The translations under genes and the position numbers were made by a program. Shown here piece after piece: positions 23,462 to 34,520 of a stretch of 64,000 bases of DNA. Source of the stretch: Hyaloperonospora brassicae (lineage: Eukaryota; Oomycota; Peronosporomycetes; Peronosporales; Peronosporaceae); assembly GCA_947650285.1 (NCBI GenBank), contig CANTFL010000006.1, forward strand, positions 62,001 through 126,000, written 5' to 3'. A model generated the notes under the pieces. The model was not told the DNA's origin. It saw nothing but the letters and a program-made list of their open reading frames with translations, and ran no database searches. The stretch's first letter is position 1, and every line of letters begins with the position of its first letter.

Positions 23462-23630
23462 GCACGCTCAAGAATCCCCAACAAATTCTTGTGATTTCGG
23501 ACCAAACGCTCATGTTGGTCCTTCAACAACGAAGTCTCGCGACGAGTCGCCATTAGATCGTCGCGCAGGAGACGAAACTCGCGCTCAATGACAAGCTGGG
23601 CGAAACTAAAACCGATTGTACTTTCTCCTG
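23462..23630 (-). other. Possible second antisense coding trace (coiled coil), element B
   Basis: The antisense frame encodes AQLVIEREFRLLRDDL, RETSLLKDQHERLVRNH and LLGILERAG, a heptad-like charged helix. Its counterpart is at 5401-5682 in element A. The sense strand here is the linker between GPY/F and chromodomain. Confidence 0.35.
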
Positions 23631-23815
23631 ATCGGTACGGAGATGGTGCACGGTCGGCTTCAAGTCATGCCGACTATTTTATTCGTGCTCCTCGCCCCCC
23701 CTTACTCGATTAGGACGCAATCATGGCGACCCAAAAGCTCTTGCAGGTCCGGTGGCTGAGCTGAACCTTGTCTTTCTACCACCACAGAAACCACTGGTGG
23801 ACTAGCGGTGGTAGA

Positions 23816-23980
23816 CGCTTTCACGTGGGGCATATCTTGAGCCACCGCGTAAAGAAAGGGGAGAGGAAAAGTTACCTTATCCGCTGGCGGGGGAATTCAC
23901 CTTCTTGTGACATCTGGGAGCCTCGGGCCAAGCTGATAGCTGATGTCGAGGGGCTCATCCGCCTGTACGACGAGACTCAT
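23816..23980 (+). other. Chromodomain of element B integrase
   Basis: RFHVGHILSHR, SYLIRWRGN, CDIWEPRAKL and GLIRLYDETH occur in one open frame in the normal chromodomain order, including the aromatic W and Y positions. It is the best preserved domain end of the element and supports assignment to the chromoviruses. Confidence 0.85.
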
Positions 23981-24127
23981 TCGATTGGTCCTCGAGCCCA
24001 TCGGCAAACACGCGCTTTTGGCGCTTGTCGACAAATTGAAAGTTTTCAATCGCGTTCCACATCTCCCTGAGTTGCGTTCCCTTCCCCAGGGCGAACTACT
24101 TAGGGAATACACTTCCCTTTTAGCGCG

Positions 24128-24945
24128 TTAGGAGTTGTCGACACAACTCGAACAAGGGTCACCCCATGTGAGGCAAGGAATGCCGGCCTCACTTGTTAAA
24201 CGATGCAACCGGTACCTAGCACCGGTTGGCGTTCGCTTTTCGGACCTGAGGCGTACTGCCTCAAGCTTCTTGAGCCACCCTTCTCGTCCGAAATTCTTTA
24301 CGTTTTGGACGAACGCGTTCCACGCTGCCAAAAGCGAGTTCTTGTCACGCTTTTGGTTGCCATTGTACCATCGATGCCTAAGGGAGACATCGAGGTAAAA
24401 GTTTTCTTCAGCGCGAAAGTTTCTCGCGCTGGGTCCTACCTATAAAGCTACGATGCATCGAATAATGGAATTCGATGATGCTGGCGTGTCTCGTGAGACA
24501 GGCTATCGGTGATCTGGTTGGGCAAGTGCCACGGCTTGAGCTCACCACGCTTCAAAGTGGTACCTGTTTCGGTACCACATCTTTCAGAAAGACGACGGCT
24601 CTCGCCATCGTCATCACGCTCTTGCGGGGAAGCACGAATTGATACTGGTGAGGCATAGTATTCCTCACTATAGAGTTCATCATCACTGCCGAACAGACTG
24701 TGTTGCATTTCACGAGTCCGCTCATTCGACAGTGCTCTTGACGAACGATGAGGCACCGCCGGCGATCGGGATGCCTCTGGAACGTTGCGCGAGTCAGGCA
24801 CGTCTGACTCGCCAGAATTGATGACCTCATGGACAAGGTCATCAAGTGCCCGTGGTGCGATACCGCGTGCGTCTGCAGCACCTTCTGCTGCAGAGGCTGG
24901 CACAGCAGCAGGCTGTGTGGTCTTCGAATCACCTCGCATAGACAT
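24128..24945 (-). pseudogene. Antisense accessory ORF of element B (frameshifted)
   Basis: The ATG is at 24945-24943, 132 bp from the 3' LTR and reading back toward pol. The N-terminal half is Ala/Ser/Glu-rich and acidic (SGESD, SLFGSDDELYSEEYY). It stops after IPLFDAS at 24448. After a one-base frame change the conserved domain continues: SARNFR, RHRWYNGNQKRD, then NFGREGWLKKLE, ARYRLHRLTSEAG and SCVDNS to the stop at 24128. It aligns to the frame at 3988-5257 in element A throughout, including SGESD and IPLFD. Two Cys near the end (PCLTWG...CSSCVDNS) are shared. No known domain recognised. Confidence 0.7.
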
Positions 24946-25063
24946 GTTAACTATGCCGGGTAAGGTCAAGTATAAATGGATGTTCCCAGACAAGTGCTGC
25001 CCGTCCCACTGGTGTCCAACGGGTGGCCACCAAGTTTTCGATAGTCATACGGTGAATATCAGT

Positions 25064-25076
25064 TGAGGGAAGGTGA
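25064..25076 (+). other. Polypurine tract of element B
   Basis: GAGGGAAGGTGA directly precedes the 3' LTR, matching the tract in element A. Confidence 0.7.
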
Positions 25077-25440
25077 TGTAACGGGGAGCCCGTTGCATGA
25101 AATTGTCATTCAGAAGAAGATGGTAACAAAGAATATTACGTTGAATGTTCTTATATCAATATCACGAAGGACAGTGATATTGTTGGGATGACCGAAGGGT
25201 CTACTCATTGACTGATATTGTGTCTATATCAACCAACCAATCGCTGCTAGACGCGCGCAATGGGTGGTATGTAGGCGCCATCATACGTATATTTATATTA
25301 GTATAACCAAGTCAAGTCAGAACAGAGAACGATAGATATAACAGTTGATTGTATTAAATAACAATTTTACTTTTTCTACAACTAGTCTTGCCTTCGTTGT
25401 TTACCCTTACTCGGTATAGTGTTTACACCTAGCAGGGCAT
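25077..25440 (+). repeat. 3' LTR of element B, type II, right end lost
   Basis: Begins TGTAACGGGG with GCCCGTTGCATG following and matches LTR-II of element A (12630-12192) with the island at 25239-25268. Similarity fades after AGCAGGGCA near 25440. The expected last 75 bp and the CCCGTTACA end are not seen, so the outer target duplication cannot be read. Confidence 0.82.
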
Positions 25441-28400
25441 TGATAGTAACAACAAGAAAAGATCCGTTCACTTTTGTATTGATCAGCCTATCGCTGCAGT
25501 CTAGCGCCGACCCTTGAAGTTGTTGAATGGGTAGACAATTGGACAAAAAGTTTATCTGAGATTAAGTTGGACCAGAAGTGTTCTGTTCCGCCAAGAGATC
25601 GCTTGCATATGCGCTACCAGCTTTTGGTGACCAGTTCGGCCTCAACAGGGACATCCCTTATGCCTTGATGTACACATCAACCTCTGTCTGTTCATATGTG
25701 GACTTACAAGCGATCGAGCTCATGAGATTTCGTTTTCGATGAGCCGAAGCGTGTGCATTACGCTTGCCCTGCTTCGAGTCCAAGAGTTCAGCCTGATCCC
25801 TATATACGGCACGTAGCAGCTCAGCCGGTGGACCACATCGCGCCTTGAAATTATTGTACGATCTATAGTATATGATGTATGGTCTGTGGTTCTTGAACCT
25901 TCAGGCGCTGTAAAACGAGCTAGCACGTCACGTCAGGTTCGACATGCCATATGTAACCTGTGTCTAATCGTCTATAATGCGGCAATCTATCATGAAGTTT
26001 GGACGAGCTTAACAAATTAAAGTAACAAGGAACTGCATCATCCGACTGGCATCTAATCGGAGATATCTATATGCATGAACATGAGCTAACAATCGTTGAT
26101 CAGCCCGGCAAGAGCATTGCCTGCTACCAGTCGCCAAAATTTATACATATTGTTGCGAGGTGTGCTGAATTTCTGAGTCGTCTTGTTGGAAGTCTAAACT
26201 CCTCGGCGGGTTGCGCTGCTAAGCCCCGTGCTTTTGCAGCATGGGTATTGTTTTATAGCGCATCAAGTTTGTGCTGATTGAGATCAACGAACGTGGCATG
26301 TTGTTGTCTATTACCGCCAATGGTACACCACGCGGCTACGACGATGGCGCGGTCAGCTGGTACGACCATCTGATTTTCCAGTCCATTGGATGCAATCAAA
26401 TTGCAGTATATACGTAGGTAATAGCGTGAAACCGTTCCACGGCGGACGTGTCATGGTCGCTGAAAGGACCACAAAATATTCCAGGTGGAAGAAGATACAC
26501 TTCGCTGACACAGGTATAATACGAACTAGCTGAACTGCCAGCGCGTAGAGACAACTACATTGCACTCTACGTATACCTTGGTGCAGAAGAAAGCGCAATT
26601 AACTGGAAGTAAAACATCGTTGAATGTAAAAAGAGATGCTATAAGTTTGTGCACAATAGTGTATGCATGATCTGCACCAAACCTTGCTTTGACGATGGTA
26701 AGCTACAAATGTGTAGCTATACGTCCTGCTCATCATTCGGGGACGTGCGTCACGTCTGGATAGCAGAAGATGACGGGTGATAACATGGCTTGCATATTAA
26801 CGGATGAGCACCGTGTCGTCAAATACAGCCACATGTCCTACTCTGATGTGACACCGTCGATCTATTACTTGCTACGAAACCAATCCATAATGATGTCGAA
26901 TACAACGTCGATATCAGGCTACGGGCCCTCCACCCTGTTGCACACGGTCAAAAAGCTTGCTGCAATATTAACGTACTCTCTGGCATCGCACCAACTCGAG
27001 TGCGTGGAGTCTCGTAGATGCAGTGCGAGCCACTCGTAAATGTCTTCGTGGTGATGGACGACAGCCTACGTCACGCAAACAGCGCTCGGCTTCGTTTCGA
27101 AGATAGGTCAACGCACAACCGGTCAAAGTTGTTCGGCGTGCATACATTTTCTAGTGACGATGAGCTCTCTGTGCAAGGTTCAGTATCAAAGCCCATAAAT
27201 TGTGGTCATCGGCTGGTGAACGTGTCGCGCAGCACCTTCCTGCCCTCTTCCTCCATCTATCGGCAAACAAAAGAGGGCACAAACATAAGAGTTCCAGTCG
27301 ATAGCTCTCATCGTCGATTGCTGCGCCAGAAAAGCTGTCGTCAGCGACGGAGACGACTGCTTTCACAGCACTTATCCCACGCCCATACTCAAGGCGGCCA
27401 CTTAGGTACAGCGCGCCTGAACAATGCAATCACGGACAATAAGGTGGGACCGCAGTAGCCATCCGCAAGTCTTGCCGCTTCTGACGTGCACACATGCCCT
27501 TCTGCCCGCGATGTTGCTCACAATACAAACAATGCTACGAACTGTCAAGCGCATTGTCAACGTCGTCAGTGCTCTGACAATACGGCCAACGTTTCTCTCT
27601 GCCAAAAGTGCCCACACTTGCTCCGACACTCCAAGCAGGACACCAAGTCTTCCACTCGTAGTGAAGCGGCGTAGCTCGTGCTACTCGCGTACGACAGATG
27701 CAATGGCTCGAGATGGCGCAACGATTCTCACATACGCCTCGCGTTGCATTGCAACGCCATCACATGTATGGCTGCAAGTCCACGTAGCATTACTCTGTCT
27801 GTAGTTACATGAGAAAAGAAGACGGCTTCGCATACGCTAAACACGAAGAACTATCGGCTCTTTTCTGCGAAGCCATCGGCGAAAGACAGATAGAGGCAGC
27901 TGTGTCGAATCGGCCGTAGTGGCGACGACGACACTCGGGGCAGAGGTGAGGGACAAGTCACACGTCGCACACGCAGTAACACGTTGAGCTTCGGGACAGC
28001 AAGTGTTGCGCACCCACGCGCATCGCCAACGGCCTACCCATTCACCACTCGTTTTCTCAGACTAGAAACTAGATGACCTTCTGCCCCTGTTCAAAGTGGC
28101 TGTCCATGACGTTCCCGCTTCTGTTTTGCTGAAGACCAACACTGGTCTGTTCTTCGATGTCGATGGCGCAAGAGCTGCCACAGCTACGTCAACGCTGCGT
28201 CTCGCGCTTACCGTCGGACAGGCTGCACTACCCCCAGCATGAGCTTCGACATATGGATGAACCTGTGGATTTTTCAAGCAGCTGAATACTAATTAGACAC
28301 AAGGTCTCGGGTGGCACCATCGCAGTGGATCGGGGACCCGAACTTGCACGTCCACTGTGCCCAGTTGCAGCTCTTTGATCGCCGTAGTAGCTGATGTACG

Positions 28401-29157
28401 TCAAGTCCTCAACAATCCCTCTCGCTCTTGCTCCGTGCACACACGCGAACGGATAAGTCCACCAGCTCCATGCACGTTCATTCCAATTGCCACGAAACAA
28501 TGGGCACGGACACTCGGTCTCGAACGTGCCTTGCGCCATAGACAGGAACGAACGAGGTCTTACATCTTTCAAGTCGCGGTGTCACAAGGCGTGCTAATCC
28601 CATCGGCGCGGGTTGCGACGTTCTTGTACCGTGAATTGCTCTCGTCTCTGTCTGCGCCGGAAGTCCGTCCGGCCCCCCCCCCGCGAACCAGCAGTTTGCT
28701 TCGCTTCAGTATGTGCTGCCAGCGCTGCCGACCGTGCGACACTCACGTTCCGCAGGCTGCGATCCCATGGTCCGAAAGAAGCGGACACACACTGATTTCG
28801 ACCGCTTCTATGTGTCCGTCCAGTCGACAAATCCCTGCAGGTGGTTTGCAAAGGACCGGTGCGAGCGCGAAGCCGCCGTGTCGAACTCGAGCCGCACAGG
28901 GCCTTCTGTTGGACAGTGACCAGCCGCAATGGCGCGCCGTACATTCACGGGCTTGTCCTACCATCGAATGCCATGCGAGACGCGGAGACCTACACCTGCG
29001 TTGGCCGTAATCACGGCTGGACAAGTCACGCATGTCCAGGCGTTTGTTCGCGTGGAGCGGCGGTAGAGCACTCGTGGAGACCGGCACGCCGACCGTCATA
29101 CCCGTTTGTCCTTCTCCTCCTTCATTTTCGAAAACGTCTTCATTCGCGCACATCGTC
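25441..29157. other. Long intergenic stretch, no gene recognised
   Basis: Several frames of 60-217 codons occur (for example 27018-27458 and 28357-29010), but none shows a recognisable domain or a convincing composition. The left 1.5 kb is AT-richer and may be decayed transposon sequence. Confidence 0.45.
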
Positions 29158-29203
29158 GCTCACTTCCTCCATCCCTTTCCACCCCACTCCATCGCCGCTC
29201 GTC

Positions 29204-29767
29204 ATGATGCCCCGTACGGCTCTCTCGCTCGTTCTCGCGGCGGCTGCGGCCACTGTCACCGTCGACGCCAGACCAGACTACGTCTTTCGCATCCCTAATG
29301 GCGCCAACGTGGACGGCGTGAATGCTTTGGGCCACGTGGATCCGTCGGGCGGCGGCGCCCGCAACGCCTTCGGTCAGGACTTTGAAGCCGACGGCGAGCA
29401 GTGGGTCACGTCGCTGTGCATGATGGACTCGGACGGCGACGGCCAGACGAACGGCCAGGAGCTCGGCGACCCGTGCTGTGAGTGGAACCAGACGTCGAAC
29501 CCGGTGACGCTCTGGTCCACGGGGCTCTCGCACCCGGGCGAGGTCTCGTCCATGTCGAACGCGTCGTTGTGGGCCAACGTGGTCTGCAGCAACGCCACTA
29601 TGTCGAACATGACTGCTCCGAACTCGACCGCTGGCTCCATGAGGCCCGGGGCGTCGAACAATGCGACCACTGCCCCAAGTGTCCCGGTGGTGTCGAGCGC
29701 GATGACGCCTGCAATGCTGTCGACTACGGTCCTCGTCGTTGCTGGTGTTGCGGCTGTCTTTATGTAG
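29204..29767 (+). CDS. Temptin-like secreted, probably GPI-anchored protein
   Basis: 187 residues. Residues 1-22 are a signal peptide (ALSLVLAAAAATVTVDA). The mature part starts RPDYVFRIPNGANV and carries a temptin-type Cys/Cys domain: GHVDPSGGGARNAFG (43-57), W67, C72, the calcium-loop-like DSDGDGQTNGQE (75-86), and paired Cys 91-92 before W94. Residues 118-165 are rich in N-x-S/T sites, and the C-terminus is a 20-residue hydrophobic tail ending VFM, typical of a GPI signal. The name comes from a molluscan pheromone component; the role in oomycetes is unknown. The start is one of two adjacent ATGs; a pyrimidine-rich Inr-like GCTCACTTCC lies at 29158-29167. In-frame codons upstream of 29204 look non-coding. 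Confidence 0.78.
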   Translation: MMPRTALSLVLAAAAATVTVDARPDYVFRIPNGANVDGVNALGHVDPSGGGARNAFGQDFEADGEQWVTSLCMMDSDGDGQTNGQELGDPCCEWNQTSNPVTLWSTGLSHPGEVSSMSNASLWANVVCSNATMSNMTAPNSTAGSMRPGASNNATTAPSVPVVSSAMTPAMLSTTVLVVAGVAAVFM

Positions 29768-30426
29768 AAGGACACTACGAGAATATACGCATTGCTTATC
29801 ACGAACGTCTTTCCCGTCTCGATTAGTCCACCGCGGGACATCTCAATCGCATGTACCGCTCTTTGCTTCTTTACTAACATATGAATTTGACCGACGAGCA
29901 CATGTCTTGGGGTGAGGTCCATCATAGACGGACAGTATGTCGAGTGAGTCGCTTTCCACATGATCAGCTTTGCCTTTGCACATGTGACGAATAACTTGCA
30001 ACACCCGCAACACTTTTGCCTGCACGACAAGTTGGCTCGTTGCCCCACGCGAACGAGAGGAGCACGTCAGTAGCGTAGTTTTGACTGCCTCTTTTCTATC
30101 TGTAATTGCCGTGCACATTGCACATTGTATGCGAGAGGATGGACAACTGTCGGCCAAATACGGGACGCTCGGGATACCTATCGGTATGGCGATAGAGTTC
30201 TACGATCGAAGTGGGAGCCAGACAAGAGATGAGGATGCGGAGGAGGCACACGTCTGCTTGTTGGCCAAGGCAGGACGGCAACAAAGATCTACGATCAAGA
30301 AGAAGAATCTTCGCAAGTAAGAGCACAGCCACAGATGGATCGCGGCAAGAAACCGCTCGACGTCAACTACCCCATCGACTGCACACCGCGCATCACAACA
30401 AGTGTCGAACGAGCGTCAACAACCAT
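29768..30426. other. Intergenic DNA, nothing recognised
   Basis: No supported reading frame; lies between the temptin-like gene and a LINE remnant. Confidence 0.5.
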
Positions 30427-31300
30427 TTACCGGCTCATCGAGAATGAGGACGTCGCTTGAGGTTGGCGCCGCCTTCCCTCCGATCGCCACGCGATGCTTC
30501 CGCTAACCCCTACGAGCTGATGACCGGGGCGGCAAGAGAGGGTCTCCAAGTGCAGCGTCCGATGTGCGACGGTGTCCAGGAACAATTCCGCTGCCGGTTG
30601 AAAGAAGGAGCCAGCAGCTCGATTTGCGCCATGCCGTTGTGTCCTAATTGCTACAGCGCGCAATTGTTGCACAAGGATGGACCGCACTTCGGCGACACCC
30701 TGTTCCGGCGTCATGCTGTCCTGATTGTGGACACTTCGATTCCTCTGAATCCAAAGCATGGTGACGCAGACCGAACACGCAATCCACCAGATCTGTTTCC
30801 ATATGCGGCTGACGCTGTCAGCGTTGTCGGGAAAACGGCGCGTAATGTCCGCTCGTGCCCATGTAGGGAGTTCGACGGCCTGTCTGAACAAAGCCGCTTG
30901 CTTGTACCGATGGAGCTGACCTTCGGTGACGAGTGATCTCGACCATTGGGAAACGATATAGGTCCAGCATAATTGCGCTCCCGAGCAGTCCCAGATGATA
31001 TGGGCAAGGTCTTCATGTTGCCCGCGGCAGGCGATATTGTGTCTCATAGTAGCACAAACCCCATCGCACCTGTGAGGGCCACACCATATCCACGTCTGAA
31101 CAGTGTCGCAACGTCCCGCACAAGTTTTTTTTGCGCTAAACAACAGCGTCGCATAGCATTTAGGTCTAACGGAGACGGCTATGACGGCGTAAGTGCCAGA
31201 CCCTGTTGCTGTGGCATACCACTGGATCAGCAGAGTCCATTAGATTGGAAAGAATCCGCGAATCCAGATCCAGTTGTCTAGGATCGAAACGGCCACGCGA
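30427..31300 (-). pseudogene. Non-LTR (LINE) retrotransposon 3' remnant
   Basis: A minus-strand frame (31143-30427) carries a reverse-transcriptase zinc-binding tail, as at the end of LINE ORF2: C and H residues with the sequence EDLAHIIWDCSGAQLCW, followed by a helical region and LWIQRNRSVH. Short homologous-looking frames continue upstream to about 31300, broken by stops. The RT core is absent. It is a 5'-truncated, decayed copy. Confidence 0.6.
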
Positions 31301-32331
31301 ATGCTAAGCTGTACTAGCGGAAAGAAGTGTCAGAGCACGAGCTTGAAATCTACCCGACCGATAAACTCGTTCCGACAGCGCTCCTTGCACTACTGTATGT
31401 CGAGATCTGGCAGCCCATGGGCAGTTGGCAATCCGAGGTAGAGCAGTAGTGTATCCCCTGAAGGGTCTGCCTCAAGTCGCTCACAAAGCCCAAGGCGTTG
31501 GAAACAGAAGTGTCAAAGAAAGTGGGGTCTGCATTAGCTCACTGCGATGGTCATGCAATAGCCGCTGTGCTAAGCAACGCCGTTCGCTCGCAGATGCAGT
31601 CAACTTGATCTGATCCAGGGTCATCATACCCGTATCTTGCTGTTGTCCAGGAGGATCATGCTTCTTCATCTCCTGGCTCTCTATCAGGCCTCGCAATGGA
31701 AACGCATGTACAACTAAATCTTGTTGTCCTGTTGTCCACACACGGTAGTCATGACAGCAGAGCTCCGCGAGTGCTTGTTCTTCTAGCGAGAATCAACGTG
31801 CGCTCTAGCACAAAGTTGACATTGAGCTCTTCGAGTGGGAGCTTCAGATAAGCAGGAAGTCCTCATTTTGGCTTCTCCAGTTGTGAAGCCTCTTGTGGTG
31901 AAACAAGCAGTTGGTCCTCGAGCTGGAAAGCGCTAACGAACAAGTGTGCCGTGCTCCAATGTCAGCAGCAGAGTTATGTGTGGGTGCGTAGTTGCGCCTC
32001 AGTCACCTGCTAGCAGCACCAGTACATTCCAGACCATTGCAGCTTATCGCATAGTATTCGAGCTACTGGCGATATCAAACGACTCTGCGAGACCGGTGGA
32101 TCGCATCAAGTGCAGGAGCCCTTCTTTCTTCTTACTACCAATGTGACTGCGACAACGTCTTGTCGACACACGAAGCAGCCGAGATAAACGCAAACAACAA
32201 CGATAAGCCGACCTGTCAAAGTAGTAGATAGACAACTCTGCAGGTCTCAGCGTACGCTACAGCCACAACTGTTTTCCCGAACGTCCTGTATTGCTCGTCT
32301 CGACGTCCATTTGCTTCCCTCACACTCCTTC
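31301..32331. other. Intergenic DNA, nothing recognised
   Basis: The left part (to about 31750) may be further LINE sequence, but no motif is readable. Confidence 0.45.
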
Positions 32332-32358
32332 TCTCACTCTCTCTCTCTCTCTCTCTCT
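32332..32358. repeat. (CT)n microsatellite
   Basis: About ten CT units directly abutting the stop codon of MRPL47, so in its 3' UTR. Confidence 0.85.
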
Positions 32359-32803
32359 ACTGCTCCATCGCTCCCACAGCCTCTTCTGCTGCCTTCTTGG
32401 CCTTATTCGCCTGATAAATCTGGCTGCGTTCGTGCAGCACCAATTTGATCCGTGCCATCGACTTCTTGACCTTCGTCCGTCGATACGGGTTCGCCATGGC
32501 CATGTTCTTGGCGCGGCAGTGCTGCAGTTCCGTCAGCAGTGCATTGCGCTCCTTCAGCAGCACGAACCATAGCTTGTGCAGGTCCTCCGTGCTCTTTTCG
32601 CGCAGCATCCAGGCTTTCCAGTCGCCCCCGACGACCACTTGTTTGGAGCCCACGCTCGCAGGTACTTTCGTGCGGCTGTCGGGTTTCGCACCTTCGTGGA
32701 GCGCTTGTTGCACGGGGAAGAAGTCCTCGAGGCCGCGACGGACCGTCTGTCCGGCGTTGACGCGCAGGCCGCCAAAGAGACGCCGGAGCTGGTACGACGC
32801 CAT
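32357..32803 (-). CDS. MRPL47: Mitochondrial ribosomal protein L29/L47 (uL29m)
   Basis: 148 residues. uL29m is a structural protein of the mitochondrial large subunit near the exit tunnel. The N-terminus (MASYQLRRLFGGLRVNAG) is basic, as in matrix-targeting peptides. LEDFF (25-29) and the signature REKSTEDLHKLWFVLLKERNALLTE (68-92) are characteristic of the family, followed by MANPYRRTKVKKSMARIKLVLHER (103-126). The C-terminus is a Lys/Ala helix. The length agrees with a short uL29m. The first ATG is used. Confidence 0.92.
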   Translation of the reverse strand: MASYQLRRLFGGLRVNAGQTVRRGLEDFFPVQQALHEGAKPDSRTKVPASVGSKQVVVGGDWKAWMLREKSTEDLHKLWFVLLKERNALLTELQHCRAKNMAMANPYRRTKVKKSMARIKLVLHERSQIYQANKAKKAAEEAVGAMEQ

Positions 32804-34411
32804 GGAATACTGCGACTGAAGGGACGGAGTGGCTGCGGCGAAATGACTGGCGGAGACAGCTTAAGTACGAGCAAAAAGGGGATACAAGGAGGAAGCACAT
32901 GGCGTGTAGCCATGTGCACGAGAAGTGTGGTGGCTGGTGTGGAGGTATATGCTGAGCAAGACAGACTTGTGCTGGATTGACGCATTGACTGGTGCCGACA
33001 GAACAACGCAATGTGAACTGCTGAGTGTGCAGAAGACAATGAAGTTGGATACGACGCGAGAGGAAGGGGCTGCATGCGGTAGTAGATAGTCACGTGGTAG
33101 TGAAGATGGCACGTTGAGCTTGACTGGAAGCTTTGGGCGATTAGTTGTAGGAAGACTACCCATTGCTTGGACGGCGACTGCTATATGCGTAGGCAGCTAC
33201 TGCTTCTCCGAGCAGTAGACGCGTTTAGCTTGGGCTGTACATTGATCGATTCACAGAATGCGCCGTCTATCCGGTGAGACGCCAAGGCCAAAGCCATTGC
33301 GCTTTCGTGTCACGGAGTATCGCGTCTCTGCAACACATGTGCTGCTGTGTTGCACCGAGATTTGTCGCACAAGCGTGTCGACAGACGTCGTTGATGCACG
33401 AAAGCCAAGCCGAGCGAATGTCCGAAGGCGTCCGAATCTTTCTAGGTGGAAACCACAGCGCAAGGGTTCATATCTGACTCACTCGACAGCTACAACCTGC
33501 ATGCATATCGCACTCGCGGCCATCGACGGGCGCGCCAAAATGAACCACTGGACATGCGCGCAGAAGATGAGAGTGGCGGTGGACACTGTCGTGATGCACT
33601 GGCATCAACATCGTCTCATGTACACATACCCCCACGCGCCGCAATCTCGTGCGGCACTTCATCCGAGTACAGCTAAGATGAGAATTGCGTTGTTGCTGCG
33701 ACTTTCACTCCATCACTCGATGCTGCATCGAATCAATTGTTTACCACGTCGAAGGGCTGCTGCCGTGATGAAAGACTTGGCCGCGTTCCACGGTTGCGTC
33801 TGTCACATCCGAGTATCGTGTAGTCCAGCGCTCACACCCATACTGGAAGATTCACGGGTAAACAGCGTCTTGTCCACCACCCTTTCCCGTGTGACCCGGC
33901 CTTTTCCAGACTCCCATACGTTGCGATTGCTCTGGTTCAAGCGGTCCTTTTTCCAGACACTGCAACGTCAAGGTCCATGCAGATGGCCCGCCGTAGAGCA
34001 GATACGATAGCTGCATTGCCTCGACACATTGCCCTCTACAACCAATTGCCGTCTACAGAACGTGCTAGTAACCATTTGCCCTCTACAGAACGTGCTGGTA
34101 ACCACACAGACTCCTCGCTGCCCCATGTCAATCTTCTCTCTTCCCTCTCTCAGATCGCAATGACCACCCACCGTTTTCGCACGCAAGTGACGATAGGCTC
34201 ATCATCACGCGGCGTTCCATGTGACAGGTCGATCGCAGGCCTCGCGTAGCCCATACAAACCTCAAGTCCTTTCGACGCGCCGGCCGTTTCGGACGCACAC
34301 GACAGGAGCCCGTCGACGCTGTCGACGCGACGGATGTTGAAGGTGGTTCCGCCAATCAGAACGCCGCTCTTCGCTCCGCGATCCGCCACGCACTTTGTCG
34401 ATGCTTTTGGA
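32804..34411. other. Intergenic DNA with a 30-bp tandem duplication
   Basis: A 250-codon frame at 33258-34010 has no recognisable domain and a composition unlike the neighbouring genes. I do not call it. At 34040-34099 there are two adjacent 30-bp copies of a unit containing CTACAGAACGTGCT. Confidence 0.5.
34040..34099. repeat. Two direct 30-bp repeats
   Basis: Units 34040-34069 and 34070-34099 differ at three positions. Confidence 0.8.
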
Positions 34412-34427
34412 CCTCATTCTCCTTTTT
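34412..34427 (+). promoter_or_regulatory. Oomycete Inr/FPR-like core promoter of GDH
   Basis: CCTCATTCTCCTTTTT agrees at nearly every position with the oomycete start-site consensus GCTCATTYYNCAWTTT. It lies 94-109 bp before the ATG at 34521 and downstream of the earlier in-frame ATG at 34401, which argues that translation begins at 34521. Confidence 0.65.
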
Positions 34428-34520
34428 GCGTGCTCCCTGCAACACCAATTCCGCCGTAGTCGCTCGACCGCTTTCTCGCTCGTTTGTCTCTCCTCGCCGC
34501 TCGCCTCCCCTTCGACCGCC

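Larger units (their letters stand above)
18189..23980 (+). pseudogene. pol pseudogene of element B (PR, RT, RNase H, IN, chromodomain)
   Basis: Protease ALVDCGASNNFV (18189-18467); linkers (18507-18926, 19142-19408); RT (about 20470-21070) with YFDD at 20993-21004; RNase H (21086-21733) with VCDASDF and YTDHAS; connection segment VEYKPGRLNVVADVLSRHP (21760s); integrase zinc module (from 21982) and core SMDFVFGFPED (22312 on); GPY/F with KYIGPFRVLRR (about 23215-23400); chromodomain (23816-23980). The integrase glutamate region (TDGQKECAN) is in another frame after a shift near 22520. Because the many stops are shared with element A, neither copy can encode functional enzymes. Confidence 0.88.
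16497..25515 (+). mobile_element. Ty3/gypsy chromovirus B, degenerate, chimeric LTRs
   Basis: A 9-kb element on the plus strand: LTR type I, primer-binding site, gag, protease, reverse transcriptase, RNase H, integrase, GPY/F, chromodomain, antisense ORF, polypurine tract, LTR type II. The architecture is the same as in element A, but the LTR types are swapped. The right terminus is estimated from the LTR length of A; recognisable LTR sequence ends near 25440. gag has a frameshift and pol many stops, so it is inactive. The insertion cuts a Ty1/copia remnant. Confidence 0.88.

Noticed and set aside
28841..29203. In-frame extension upstream of the temptin-like ATG
   Set aside because: The added 121 codons are Arg/Cys/Pro-rich and would bury the signal peptide. 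An Inr-like element and pyrimidine leader lie just before 29204.
33258..34010. A 250-codon plus-strand frame
   Set aside because: No domain, odd composition rich in His, Arg and Cys, and no promoter signal. Treated as chance.
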